The notes under the pieces: generated by a model
What the model was told of the DNA's origin: nothing
Databases searched by the model: none
The model's input: only the letters and a program-made list of their open reading frames with translations
In this document: positions 1 through 10,358 of the stretch, piece by piece
Layout of the letters: the number at the start of each line of letters is the position of its first letter
How positions within the stretch are numbered: the stretch's first letter is position 1
Source: Tipula vernalis
Taxonomy: Eukaryota; Arthropoda; Insecta; Diptera; Tipulidae
Direction: 5' to 3'
Length of the DNA: 64,000 nt
Assembly (NCBI GenBank): GCA_958295665.1
Contig: OY282558.1
Span: forward strand, 16,925,409 to 16,989,408
Translations under genes and position numbers: made by a program

Positions 1-1969
1 CACATTACAGATACAATATGGACACATTGTTTGTCGGGTGTATATATATAAACAAAATAAATCTAGGTCTGACCAAATTAAAACTCACAAAATGGCAGCA
101 TTCAATCAGCGATATAGACTTAATCCTTAAAATCTAAACTAATAATTAAGCATTGTTTAAATTATTTCCAGTATCAAACGATAACTTGAATATTTTTTCA
201 GAATTATTTGTGCGATTATTCACCTCGTTACCATATTATTTTTATAAATTTCATACAACCAATGACTTCCTTGATTTAGAAGTCGTACACATATTGCAAA
301 TAATATAAGACAGCACACACAGTACACAATGCAGATATAACTACAAGTACATAAAACATATATGAAAAATTTAACACTTTTGACCTTTTTCTGTTATGAT
401 TATTACTGTGTGTTCTCTTCAGATTGCCTTCCTCTTAACCCAACATTGTATTGTATGTAGTACAAATATACCATCACTACAAGAAAACACCAACATATCC
501 AACCATATGATTCTATTTTTATTAATAATAATTATTATGAATAAGACCTCGATGAACTTTATTTGATTTTTAACTTTTAATACGTAATTTTTGTTGTTGT
601 TCTTGTAATTTAATTTTTATTTCTGTGTCGTTTACATGTACCTATAGCATAAAAAAGTTGTACTTTTATTATTAAAATACAAATTTAATTTACAAGAATA
701 GAATATAATACATTTAATGTGAACATGAATAAGGCTGGAGTTCACGAAAAAAAAAAATACTTAGAATTTTGAGAAATTTGAAATTCTGTAATCTTAAATT
801 TAATTAGGATAGAATTTGTTTCAAAAAATGCTGTTGTTTATATAACAAGATTATAAGAACAAAGTGGAATGAAAGGACATGTGTCTGAAGTGTATTATAC
901 GATACGATACGTACATATAATCATAACCAATTCGTCAAGCGTATTCATAACTGTATATCGTACCATAATCATATATTATTATTATGTAAAAGTGAACAAA
1001 AAAGAGAATAATGGATGATGCCTTGTGGCTGTAATTTTTGGTGAAAAATCTCCATAAAAATCGAATTACATAGGTACAATCCGCATGTACATATGTACAG
1101 ATATAAACGTTTTTATTTTTGTCGACTAATTCGAAACTATAACACCAAATTATAATCATCGGCTGTGACGCGATGCAAATATTTTTGGGCGAAATTTGGT
1201 TAAATAAAAAAATGTACGCCTCTTATAATACACAAAGTAAAAAAATGAAACCAGATTAAAAAAAATATCTTTCCATTTAATTTCAATTAACCCTCAAGCT
1301 ACAAATATTATATAAACCATTTATGTATTGTGTGCGAGTACCTCTTTATCGATCACTAACAAATCATCAAGTAATTTTTTAATTTTTTTCGGTTTTCATC
1401 TTGTTGTGATATCAAAGCGCGAGATGATTTCTTTGAAAGCTTGGATATACAAAAGCAGAAAAAAATACAAAAGAACTATAAATGCAAATTTAGATCGAAG
1501 TTATTTATATCGTATTTACAGATGAAGTATTAATTTAAATTTAAATTAAAAATATAAATGATTTTAATACGACAGCACAATATTATGTATGATACGGGAA
1601 ACGAAACTGGCATAAATGATTAATATTTATTGTTAAACAGGTAGCAAGGTAATTAATGGTACATTATTGCCACCGGTGGGGTGCAGACATTATGTTTTCG
1701 GATGTATTGTTGTATTCCATCTAACTACTGTAGTTTTAAATATTGTTGTAAGCAGAAGTATTTCATGATGATTTTGGTTGGAGTATACCGGTACCGCCAG
1801 CCTTCCATATAAAATTTCACCAATCGCGGTGTTTTTTTATTTATTGGTACAATGCTAACAAGCTAATCTCGCAAAATACAAACTAAAACATTGTTTGGTA
1901 TACTATATCATAAGCGTTTATTTGAAAATACCCTTTATGTGGTTTTTTGAATAGTTTGACACATAACAA
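1..1969. other. AT-rich intergenic DNA, nothing recognised
   Basis: This stretch is very AT-rich and has only short open frames of up to 74 codons with no recognisable domain. There are short ATACATATGTA-type tracts and A/T homopolymers. I see no gene, structured RNA or repeat boundary in it. Confidence 0.7.
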
Positions 1970-2263
1970 CCGTAACTTCATTGAAACCCGTGTGGGGTTG
2001 GCTAGCTCCCCCATGGGGTGTCTCCCCAGGTGGCGGATAGGGGATCGCCCGCCAGATATGGCAGGTACCGGGGAAATTAAATACCCGGGGTGGACCAAAA
2101 GCTAGCACACCCAAGCTAAGGTGGCACTACATAGCCCGATAGCTGCATGGCTAAGGAGATGCTTAGTCGCTAGTATGTGAACTCCGGTTTTGGCGACAAT
2201 CGGTTTAAATCATAGCCTTCCTATGATAATGCAGAGCTCTGTCATAGGTGACCGTTTTTTCTC

Positions 2264-3287
2264 GTGCTACTCGTGGGGACAGAAATGAATAAAGATATAA
2301 CAGAAAAACCAACAGGAAAACAAACAGATGACGAACAGCTCACGGCTGTTACGATGAGAGCAGATAATGTGGTACGCAATGACTTGGAGTTGAGTCACTC
2401 GAACTCAGATGAAGCCACAAGGGATGCTAATATGGAGGAGATGGTTGAGGTTGAGGTGGTTCAGGCGCATCATAGCAGGGACGGTAACCTCAAACCACAA
2501 GGCCCGGTGTGGAAGGTGAAGGTAGGAGGAAGAGACAGAGAAAAAGGAGGCGGCCAAGCAAGCGAACGAAAAATAACGCGGTGGTTGTCAAACCAGCCGA
2601 GAAAAAATGTACGCCGAGGTCCTTAGTGCTATTCGACAACACGTGTGTCTGGATAATCCGGAACATAAAATCAGGTCAATAAGGAAGACCACGGATGGAG
2701 GAGTGCTCCTTGAACTGGGCCGCAGTGTAAATCCCGGAAAGCTTAGGGATACTATCCAAGCGGCGGTAGGAGAGATCGGAGTGGTTCGCAACCTGATACC
2801 TCGGTCGAAAGTCGAAGTTACTAATTTGGACAGCTTTACCACCGAAGAAGAAGTGACAGCGGCAATCAAGCGCGATTCTGGTGATGTGGCAGGCGACGTC
2901 AAAGTAACGCTATTCAAAGCAGATAATCGGGAACAGAAAAAAGCGGTCATCGAACTAGATGATCTAGCTGCCAAAAAACTGCTTGACCAAGGGCGTATCA
3001 AGATTAGCTGGGTCTTCGGGCGCATTAGAGTGAGGGCCGAGGTACAAAAATGCTTCAAGTGCCAAGGATATGGGCATATCAGGAGTAACTGCGCAGGACC
3101 TGACCGCAGCAATATCTGTTGGAAGTGTGGCGAAAGTGGGCATAATAAGGCTGCGGCGTGCGAGCTGCAAGCGAAATGTCATATATGCGTTGGGAAACCA
3201 GGTGGCAACAATCACATACAGGGATCGGGCAGCTGCGAGACTTTCCAGGGGCTTTTGCAGCAAACGAAGAAAAATAAACGTAGATGA
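2264..3287 (+). pseudogene. LINE ORF1 (gag-like, zinc-knuckle protein), frameshifted
   Basis: ORF1 proteins of R1-type LINEs bind the element RNA and form the ribonucleoprotein. Two overlapping frames are needed here: 2264-2626 (acidic and Lys-rich N-terminal part; the ATG at 2285 is an equally good start) and 2607-3287. Short stretches of the third frame between about 2555 and 2605 also look coding, so more than one indel is present. The second frame encodes the conserved C-terminal half and ends with a row of zinc knuckles, beginning CFKCQGYGHIRSNC, then CWKCGESGHNKAAAC, then a third CHIC motif. The stop codon overlaps the ATG of ORF2 as ATGA at 3284-3287, an arrangement common in this clade. 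Identification as LINE ORF1 is firm; the exact family is not determined. Confidence 0.85.
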
Positions 3288-4217
3288 AGGTCCTTCAAGG
3301 AAACTTGAATGGATGCAGAGCTGCGCAGGATCTCTTGGCGCAGCTTGTCTGTGAAGCAGAAGTCCAGATAGCAGTTATTTGTGAGCAATACCAGAACGAT
3401 AATCGTCCAAACTAATTCTCAGATCCCTCGAGGTCTGCGGCAATATGGGTGGTCGACACCCATGAACTACGCATTGATGCCCAAGGTTCTGGAATTGGCT
3501 GCGTCTGGCTGAGAAGCCGAAACACTACGCGTTATAGTGTGTATCTGCCACCGAACGATACAATTTTAGAGTTTCAACCCAAATTGAATGGACTAACCAG
3601 GTTTCTACAGCTCCATACCGGACATAACATTGGTATCAGCACGGCTTGTGCCATTGGCAAAAGACTGGAGAGTGATGGAGGATTATACCGCAAGTGATCA
3701 CAACTACATCAGCTTCCAATTGCACGATGATGAGCGAAAAACACAGCGAGCGAAGTATCGTAAACACCACCAAGTTGGACAGCGAAAAGCTCCTCACATC
3801 TATCGAGATGAGCCTCACTAATAACCAATCGGTTTACAGGAGATTACGAACAGAGCCGAGATTGGGGCGGCTGGGGAAGTTAACTTCTTTGTGAGGCACG
3901 GGGAAGTTAATTTCTTTGTTTGCCAGTTCCTGACGGGGCATGGTTACTTTGGAGCCTACTTGTACCGAATGGGAAAGCTGAGGACCCCTTATTGCCAGTA
4001 CTGCCCTGAAGAAAGTGATGACGCTTGTCATACTTTCTTTGGTTGCGCTCAATTCAATGAAGAAAGAAACCGGCTCACCTCAGTGGTGGGGGTGGTTACA
4101 CCTGACACCATCGTGGAGGTGATGCTACGGTCGGAGGAGGCGTGGGATGCAATAGCACTCTACGTCGAATCTACTTTACGGAGAAAGAGGGAAGAGGGGT
4201 GCTTAGTGGATTCCTAG
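3284..4217 (+). pseudogene. LINE ORF2 remnant: endonuclease plus C-terminal zinc motif, RT deleted
   Basis: ORF2 would encode an AP-type endonuclease followed by reverse transcriptase. The ATG at 3284 opens with MKVLQGNLNGCRAAQDLL, the usual start of the R1-clade endonuclease (the N of GNLN is catalytic in the family). A stop interrupts it at about 3412, and the same frame resumes through 3449-3697. A shifted frame (3630-3821) contains WRVMEDYTASDHNYISF, whose SDH matches the C-terminal endonuclease motif. The sequence then jumps to 3891-4217, which reads like the protein tail after the RT domain, with QFLTGHGYFGAYLYR and a CCHC finger (CQYCPEESDDACHTFFGC). No reverse transcriptase motif is present, so roughly two thirds of the ORF has been deleted. 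The product cannot be functional. Confidence 0.85.
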
Positions 4218-4441
4218 GCGAGAAGTAGTCGAGGGGCCCTGACAGGGCTGACAGCACGGGACAGACTGAAGTAATACGAAAGTGGTTCCGGTCCTGTTTT
4301 CCCGTGGGCTGTTGGTGATTTTTTAGTGAGTAGGTGACAGGAGCAGCTGTCAAATCTCACACTGTCGGGCGGCGTCCATCGCCGTTCGACGAAAGTCTTT
4401 TAATGATTTTTTTCACTTACAGAAGGAAAAAAAAAAAAAAA

Positions 4442-6331
4442 CTTTATTGAAAAAAGAGAGGTTGCCTTTCACGTTCACCGGTTAACTAATGCTGAACTTT
4501 CAAAAAATAGAAATAAATAACAAGTCAAGCATTGTGACTTAAAAAAGTAGGTCTTTAAAACTTAAGTCCTTGCTAAATTATATCCAACTAAATTTAACCA
4601 ATGCTTATACATGCATTTTATACTTTGCCACTCGCTTCATTTTAAATATTAACGTAACATTATTCTGGGCAATGATTCACCCAAATGAACCCGATTACAA
4701 CTGCCAAAAGAATTTAACAATTTAATAGAGCAAATTAATTAGCACTCTAATGGTTTGTACATTCGAATTAATAATAAGTAAACAAATTAATTCTCACAAA
4801 TTTTCACCTTTTGAAATACTTACTTAACATAATTCTTTGATCCTCAAAACAACCGAAAAGCAAACAGATTTATTATAACATGGTGAGGTAGTCACCATAA
4901 GATAAATTGATTTTCTTTGCCAACAAGTTGTTCCCATAAGATCAAACATCCAAAAACGGAAAAACGCACATATGCTGACCAAAAATTGTTATTCAAAATA
5001 CAATTCACCTATACAATATTTTTGTGAAACCGTTTTTAATCCGAAACCATTTATTTAGCATATTAATGACCCGATGCGGTTTGAAGAACATACATATATA
5101 GTAAGAACCTAAGTCAAAACCAAAAAAAAAAATGTCTCGACCTTCCCCAAATCTTGTAAATATACGAACGACATTTAACTTTGACAAATTATTTTCAATT
5201 AAAATTCCATTTCTTTGTATTTCTGCTGTTTTTACAATGGTATTTCCTTTATTTAAACGAAATGATTCCAAAAAATAAAATTCTAATGTTGACTTAAATT
5301 AATTGATCGTAATTAGTTTTGGAATTAAAATTATGAATAATATTTTTGGTTAGCGTGTGTGTGTGTGTGTGTGTTCGGTATTTAAACACCAACAAAATAA
5401 AATCGACGAGTTGTGAATTTTCTGCGAATTTTGTCTGAATATGATATTTTGGTGATGATGGTGTCATTCGAAGTTTCATCAAAACAGTTTACCGATGAGT
5501 TATTTATGAGGCACATTATGGAAAGGAAATTATAAAAATTCTAAATTTGTTTTTGATTGTTACGCGATATTATGATTCACACATATGTACTATACATATA
5601 TAAAATACGACACACGGTGAATTCGATTGATTGAACAGAGGATTGTTTTTTTTTTTACAGTCAGCAATTGAAAAGGCATTGTAATATATACAAAAAAGGT
5701 ATTCAAATTCCAAGTAATATCGTGACTTGATATAATTTCTTTGATTTGATATCATTATCAAGTATTTCGCGTATAAACATGTAATAAAAGCAAATTTTTT
5801 TGTCTATCAATAAAATGTGTTAAAATATTGAAATGCAAATTCCGGGAAGCAATCATAATAAAGGTGCAGGGTATGACAAAATGTACTGTCTCTCTCTTTT
5901 GTCTATTTTCGACCATGGCCAAGGACAATCGAATGAACTAAAATAAAAACGAAATATTAACATCCAGTAACTTTTACTTACACACCCTGTACATTGCTGA
6001 TGGAAATATTTTATTATAATTCTGCGTATGATTTGTATTTATTTAATTGGCGAAATTAATAACAATTCTATTATTTTATTTTACAAGGGGTGATTTGTGC
6101 CTATTCTGAAAACCGGCCAAACCGCGCTATTTAAAGTTTGAAGAATTGTTAATATTATAATAATTAATTTAACAATTTTCGTTATTGGAAAATCAATCTT
6201 TCATCTTGTGTTGATTTTTGTTCTATTTTAAATTTTTTTGCTTAAATTTTGTTTAAAGTCTGAAATTTATAATTTTTTCCTATTATCAAGCCTCGCATTA
6301 ATTAAGTATGTAATTTCGAAAGTAAACGAAA
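4442..6331. other. AT-rich intergenic DNA with one dinucleotide repeat
   Basis: No ORF with recognisable content is present. The only distinct element is the GT microsatellite at 5355-5374. Confidence 0.65.
5355..5374. repeat. (GT)10 microsatellite
   Basis: Ten uninterrupted GT dinucleotides. Confidence 0.95.
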
Positions 6332-6352
6332 CAGAACGTGATTCTTTTCAAA
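6332..6352. repeat. Left copy of 21-bp direct repeat (putative target-site duplication)
   Basis: The 21 bases from 6332 recur exactly at 10338-10358. The two copies bracket a 3985-bp block whose left edge is a TTGATTGATTGATTGATT tract. An exact 21-bp repeat at this spacing is unlikely by chance and is the size expected for a target-primed reverse-transcription duplication. Confidence 0.75.
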
Positions 6353-8029
6353 TTGATTGATTGATTGATTTCGATGTACGATCAAGCATAAAGCAAGTCT
6401 CCCGTATTATAAATGCGAATACCACACCACTATACCCATGTTGCAACACGACACTATAAACTCTCCCTAGCCAAGGAAATATGTACCATCATACTCAGCT
6501 TTTCATGAAGCCAACAAAGCAATATTTCACCCTGTAAAGGAAAGCGCCACATCGATAACCACATAAGTCTAATAGTTGTGATATCTGCCCCTGGCCAGGC
6601 CGCCGTCGTACACCTTTTTACATATAACAAAATCGAGGGATGGGAAAGGAATGTTAGCAACAAAGACTCAACCCGGTTTCAGACACCTAAGTAGTTGATA
6701 GTTAGTAAATTTGTTATTTATATATTTTTAGTAATTTATTTAGCACAAGACAACACAATTTACAGTTCATCTACTGCTCCAACTCATATAAGGTTGTTTC
6801 AGGTTCTTTAAGACATTCCTAAATTTAAAATATGCATTAATTCTTTATAATAACTATTTTAAAATTAATTGAGTGTAAATTTGATTCTCTGAAATAAATT
6901 CTAGATCAATCCCTATGTACCACAAATAAATAACCATTAATAGTTTGACAATCATTCAAACAACTACCTTCTAGCCATCGTGCTGTCATCACAGCCATTG
7001 TCATCTTGGTCGAGTTTCTCAGGAGTGTTCTAAACTAAAACCATTTTAACTAACCAATATGAATACTAATACCAAAACTATCATTAACAATTATACCAAT
7101 AAGTATGAACATTAACACCAGTACGAACACCAATACCAACACCCACTTCAATACCAATACCAACCTCAACCATAATATTAAGCCATATGAATAATTCAAC
7201 ATCAACTATAAAATTCTACGGGAATGTTAAAAAATTATAAATTTCCAAGTTACAATTCAGATTCACAGCACTCGTTTCATTAGCCCCCGTTCTCCTGTAA
7301 ATAGTTAATTAATGGTTTACTTACTGCAACTAGATGATTCACAAATAGAAGCTGAAAAAATATATATTTTATATATTTTACCATACTATTAAAAATTCAA
7401 CTAATCGGCAATTTCCTAAAAATCTTGCAAAAGGATATTAGTAATGCTTAAATTACTTATTTATTTACTCAGTTAATGATGTTTAAATTAATTATTATAT
7501 ACTACGGAAAGGTTTAGAATATTAATCGTTTAGTTAAATACTACTTGTACCTATATATGATATTTACTAATAAGACTCAAATAGAGTTTCCCAGGTTACT
7601 CTGAAAACTAAATTGCTTTACTACTTAATTAATAGCAATCAACTTATACAATTTAGTTATAGTAATAAAATAAATAATAAAATAGATATCACAAGCTAAT
7701 CAACCTCCACGCCACACAGCTGCTGTATGCTTGGCGTTTGCGGGGGTTGAGCGAGAATTGACCATTATTTCTGCAGCTTGGAGATGATCTAACAGTTATA
7801 TATAATTTAGTGTAACCCGTCACAACCACACCATCAGACAAAGTACTTGAACAAACTATGACACTATGATATAATTAAATTCAACAACCAAAATGTGCTG
7901 AAACGTTTTCATCAATACCTCAAAATTCTTGCAATGCAATGTAGTACACAACATCATACAAAAGGAATTCTCCCCCATCCCAGATAACGTGCGATGCTGT
8001 TCATTCAATCAGTATAGTGTGTTTATTAA

Positions 8030-9150
8030 AAGCCCTATAGAAGTTTAAAAAAAGTTATCAAAAGCTTTATAAAAGTTTAAAAGTTTAAAAATTGAAAAGT
8101 TTAAAAATTCAACAATTTAAAAATTTATACGTATACAAATTTAAAAGTTCAATACAAGCTTAACAAAAATCTTACAAATGCCCATCAAAAGTCTATTAAA
8201 AGTTTAGTAAAAGTCTAATAAAAGTTTAAAAAATTTAATAAAAGTTTAATAAAAGTTTAACAAAACTTAATTAACAGTTAAAAAGTTTAAAAGTTTAAAA
8301 TTCCAAAAATTAAAAGTTTAAAAGTTTAAAAGTATAAAAGTATAAAAGTATAAAAGTATAAAAGTATAAAAGTATAAAAGTATAAAAGTATAAAAGTATA
8401 AAAGTATAAAAGTATAAAAGTATAAAAGTATAAAAGTATAAAAGTATAAAAGTATAAAAGTATAAAAGTATAAAAGTATAAAAGTATAAAAGTATAAAAG
8501 TATAAAAGTATAAAAGTATAAAAGTATAAAAGTATAAAAGTATAAAAGTATAAAAGTATAAAAGTATAAAAGTATAAAAGTATAAAAGTATAAAAGTATA
8601 AAAGTATAAAAGTATAAAAGTATAAAAGTATAAAAGTATAAAAGTATAAAAGTATAAAAGTATAAAAGTATAAAAGTATAAAAGTATAAAAGTATAAAAG
8701 TATAAAAGTATAAAAGTATAAAAGTATAAAAGTATAAAAGTATAAAAGTATAAAAGTATAAAAGTATAAAAGTATAAAAGTATAAAAGTATAAAAGTATA
8801 AAAGTATAAAAGTATAAAAGTATAAAAGTATAAAAGTATAAAAGTATAAAAGTATAAAAGTTTAAAAGTTTAAAAATTTCAAAGTTCAAAAGTTCAAAAG
8901 TCCAAAACTCCAAAAGTTTAAAAATTTAAAAGTTCAATAAAAGCTTTATAAAAATTTAATAAAAGTTCAATAAAACCTTAACAAAAGTCTAATAAAAGTT
9001 TAACAAAAGTTTAAAAGTTTTAAAAGTTTAAAAGTTTAAAAATTAAAAAGTTCAAAAGTCTAATAAAAATTTAATAAAACCTTAATAAAAGTTTAATAAA
9101 ACTTTAAAAGTGTAAAAATGTAATAAAAGTTGGAATAGGCCCCTAAATTA
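8030..9150. repeat. Degenerate AAAAGTTTA/AATAAAAGT repeat field
   Basis: On both sides of the perfect octamer array the sequence is built of loosely repeated AAAAGTTTA and TTTAATAAAAGT words. This looks like the older diverged ground from which the central array expanded. Confidence 0.85.
8333..8860. repeat. (TATAAAAG)66 perfect minisatellite
   Basis: The octamer TATAAAAG is repeated 66 times without a single mismatch (528 bp). The unit is itself a match to the TATA-box consensus TATAWAAR. Because 8 is not a multiple of 3, every minus-strand frame reads the same eight-residue cycle without stops, which creates a spurious 195-codon ORF. The perfection implies recent expansion by slippage or unequal exchange, unless it is an assembly artefact. 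Confidence 0.97.
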
Positions 9151-10288
9151 TTTAGTTTAAAAAATTCCTAATTGATACGAATCGTACGTTTAATAAAAGT
9201 TCTACAAAAGTATTTTCTTTGAAATCATACCTTAACTTTAGAACGCCATATTCCGTTTTTAATGAACACTTAAAAAATAAATCAATCAAAATTACTTTAA
9301 TATCGAACGAACAAGAATTTGTAATATTTTTTGTTTTGTTGTAATTTAGCTAAAGCTTGATTTTCTAAAATCATTTTCAAAATCTTCTCAATTGTTTCAA
9401 TAAATAATACTCAATTTTCCTATAAGAATTTATTTTGACAGTGTAATACATACTAATACATTGATACACCTCTGGAATGTCTGGGGTGACATGTTACAAC
9501 CATCACCCCTCTCGCACCGATGCAACCCCGACAGAATAACTGTATTCCATTGTTAAAATATAAAATTTTAAAACAATTTAGATGTAAGATACCGCTACTC
9601 TGCCGAAAACGCATCGAAGCGAAAAAAGTGATGGTCACCCCTGGAAAACTTCACACTCGTGTATCATCATTATATTTTAAACAAAATACCGTTCACTTCC
9701 CCATTAATTAAAATTCGGTGGCACGCACTCACAATACGACATGCTTTACAAACTTGTTTCAACCAAAATCAAACAAAAATACAACATGAAACAACGCACA
9801 AAATACAAAACAAATCTAAAACATTTTTCTGTTTTTTTTTTTTTTTTAATACCAATTTTCAACTAGTATTTACCGTATACACTAATACTAATATACCCTA
9901 ATGCACAAAAAATTCCTTACCCAAGCCATATCATTTAATAAATATAAAGCAAAACTGTACACAATTCGTCATCACACATATGTATTTCAATACGTGTGAT
10001 GCGAAAATACCTGTCTAACGGTACTAGAGAGTACCGTTAATTTATTTTTGAGCACGTTTGATCACGTTTTCCTCGATAATCACTTCACCTTAAAACTATT
10101 AATTGCACTACACTTACATATATGCGTACATAAAAAACAACACTTCTGCACTACATATTACAACACACCACATCACATCAAAACTATTGTTTCAATACAC
10201 TATTACACTGCCTAACAACACAACACATAGTAACACTAATTTAATTAATTTTAACTAATTTAAATGAAATAAAATAAATTTCACTTAC

Positions 10289-10316
10289 GGAGACAGACTA
10301 AAACACGTCCATCTCC
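10289..10316 (-). other. 5'-end stem-loop of retroposon copy 1
   Basis: On the minus strand the sequence reads GGAGATGGAC, loop GTGTTTTA, GTCTGTCTCC. All ten pairs form as RNA, two of them as G-U wobbles; on the plus strand those two positions do not pair. This favours a minus-strand RNA. The GACGTGTTTT core is shared with the stem-loop at 20694-20725. Confidence 0.55.
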
Positions 10317-10337
10317 GCCGTCGTAAACAACATCCAT

Positions 10338-10358
10338 CAGAACGTGATTCTTTTCAAA
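10338..10358. repeat. Right copy of 21-bp direct repeat (putative target-site duplication)
   Basis: Exact match to 6332-6352; see that entry. Confidence 0.75.

Larger units (their letters stand above)
1970..4441 (+). mobile_element. Defective non-LTR retrotransposon, R1-clade-like LINE
   Basis: A sharply more GC-rich block stands out from the AT-rich surroundings. It has a leader without long ORFs (about 1970-2263), an ORF1 with zinc knuckles, an ORF2 that starts as an endonuclease and ends with the CCHC tail of R1/I-type LINEs, a 3' untranslated part of about 200 bp and an A-run at 4427-4441. This order is that of a plus-strand LINE. The reverse transcriptase core is missing, and both ORFs carry stops or frameshifts, so the copy is dead. 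The 5' boundary is judged from base composition only and may be off by tens of bases. I could not see a clear target-site duplication. Confidence 0.85.
6353..10337 (-). mobile_element. Non-coding retroposon, copy 1 (minus orientation)
   Basis: The block is framed by an exact 21-bp direct repeat. Its left edge is (TTGA)n, which on the minus strand is a TCAA-type 3' tail. The next few hundred bases, especially 6600-6770, match 18915-19080, where the same kind of tail occurs again. The right edge carries a stem-loop (10289-10316) that also occurs at the right edge of the second copy. No ORF longer than about 80 codons lies inside, apart from a repeat artefact. Taken together this suggests a reverse-transcribed insertion whose RNA is the minus strand. 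It could be a SINE-like parasite of a LINE, a LINE with its ORFs eroded or deleted, or a processed long non-coding RNA. The interior contains the TATAAAAG array and a tract of AATACCAACACC-like short repeats (7055-7165). Confidence 0.6.

Noticed and set aside
2588..3112. 174-codon minus-strand frame
   Set aside because: Antisense shadow of the LINE ORF1 coding region, which has clear zinc knuckles on the plus strand.
8326..8913. 195-codon minus-strand open frame rich in Tyr, Phe and Leu
   Set aside because: It is the translation of the TATAAAAG octamer array; any frame on that strand gives the same eight-residue cycle.
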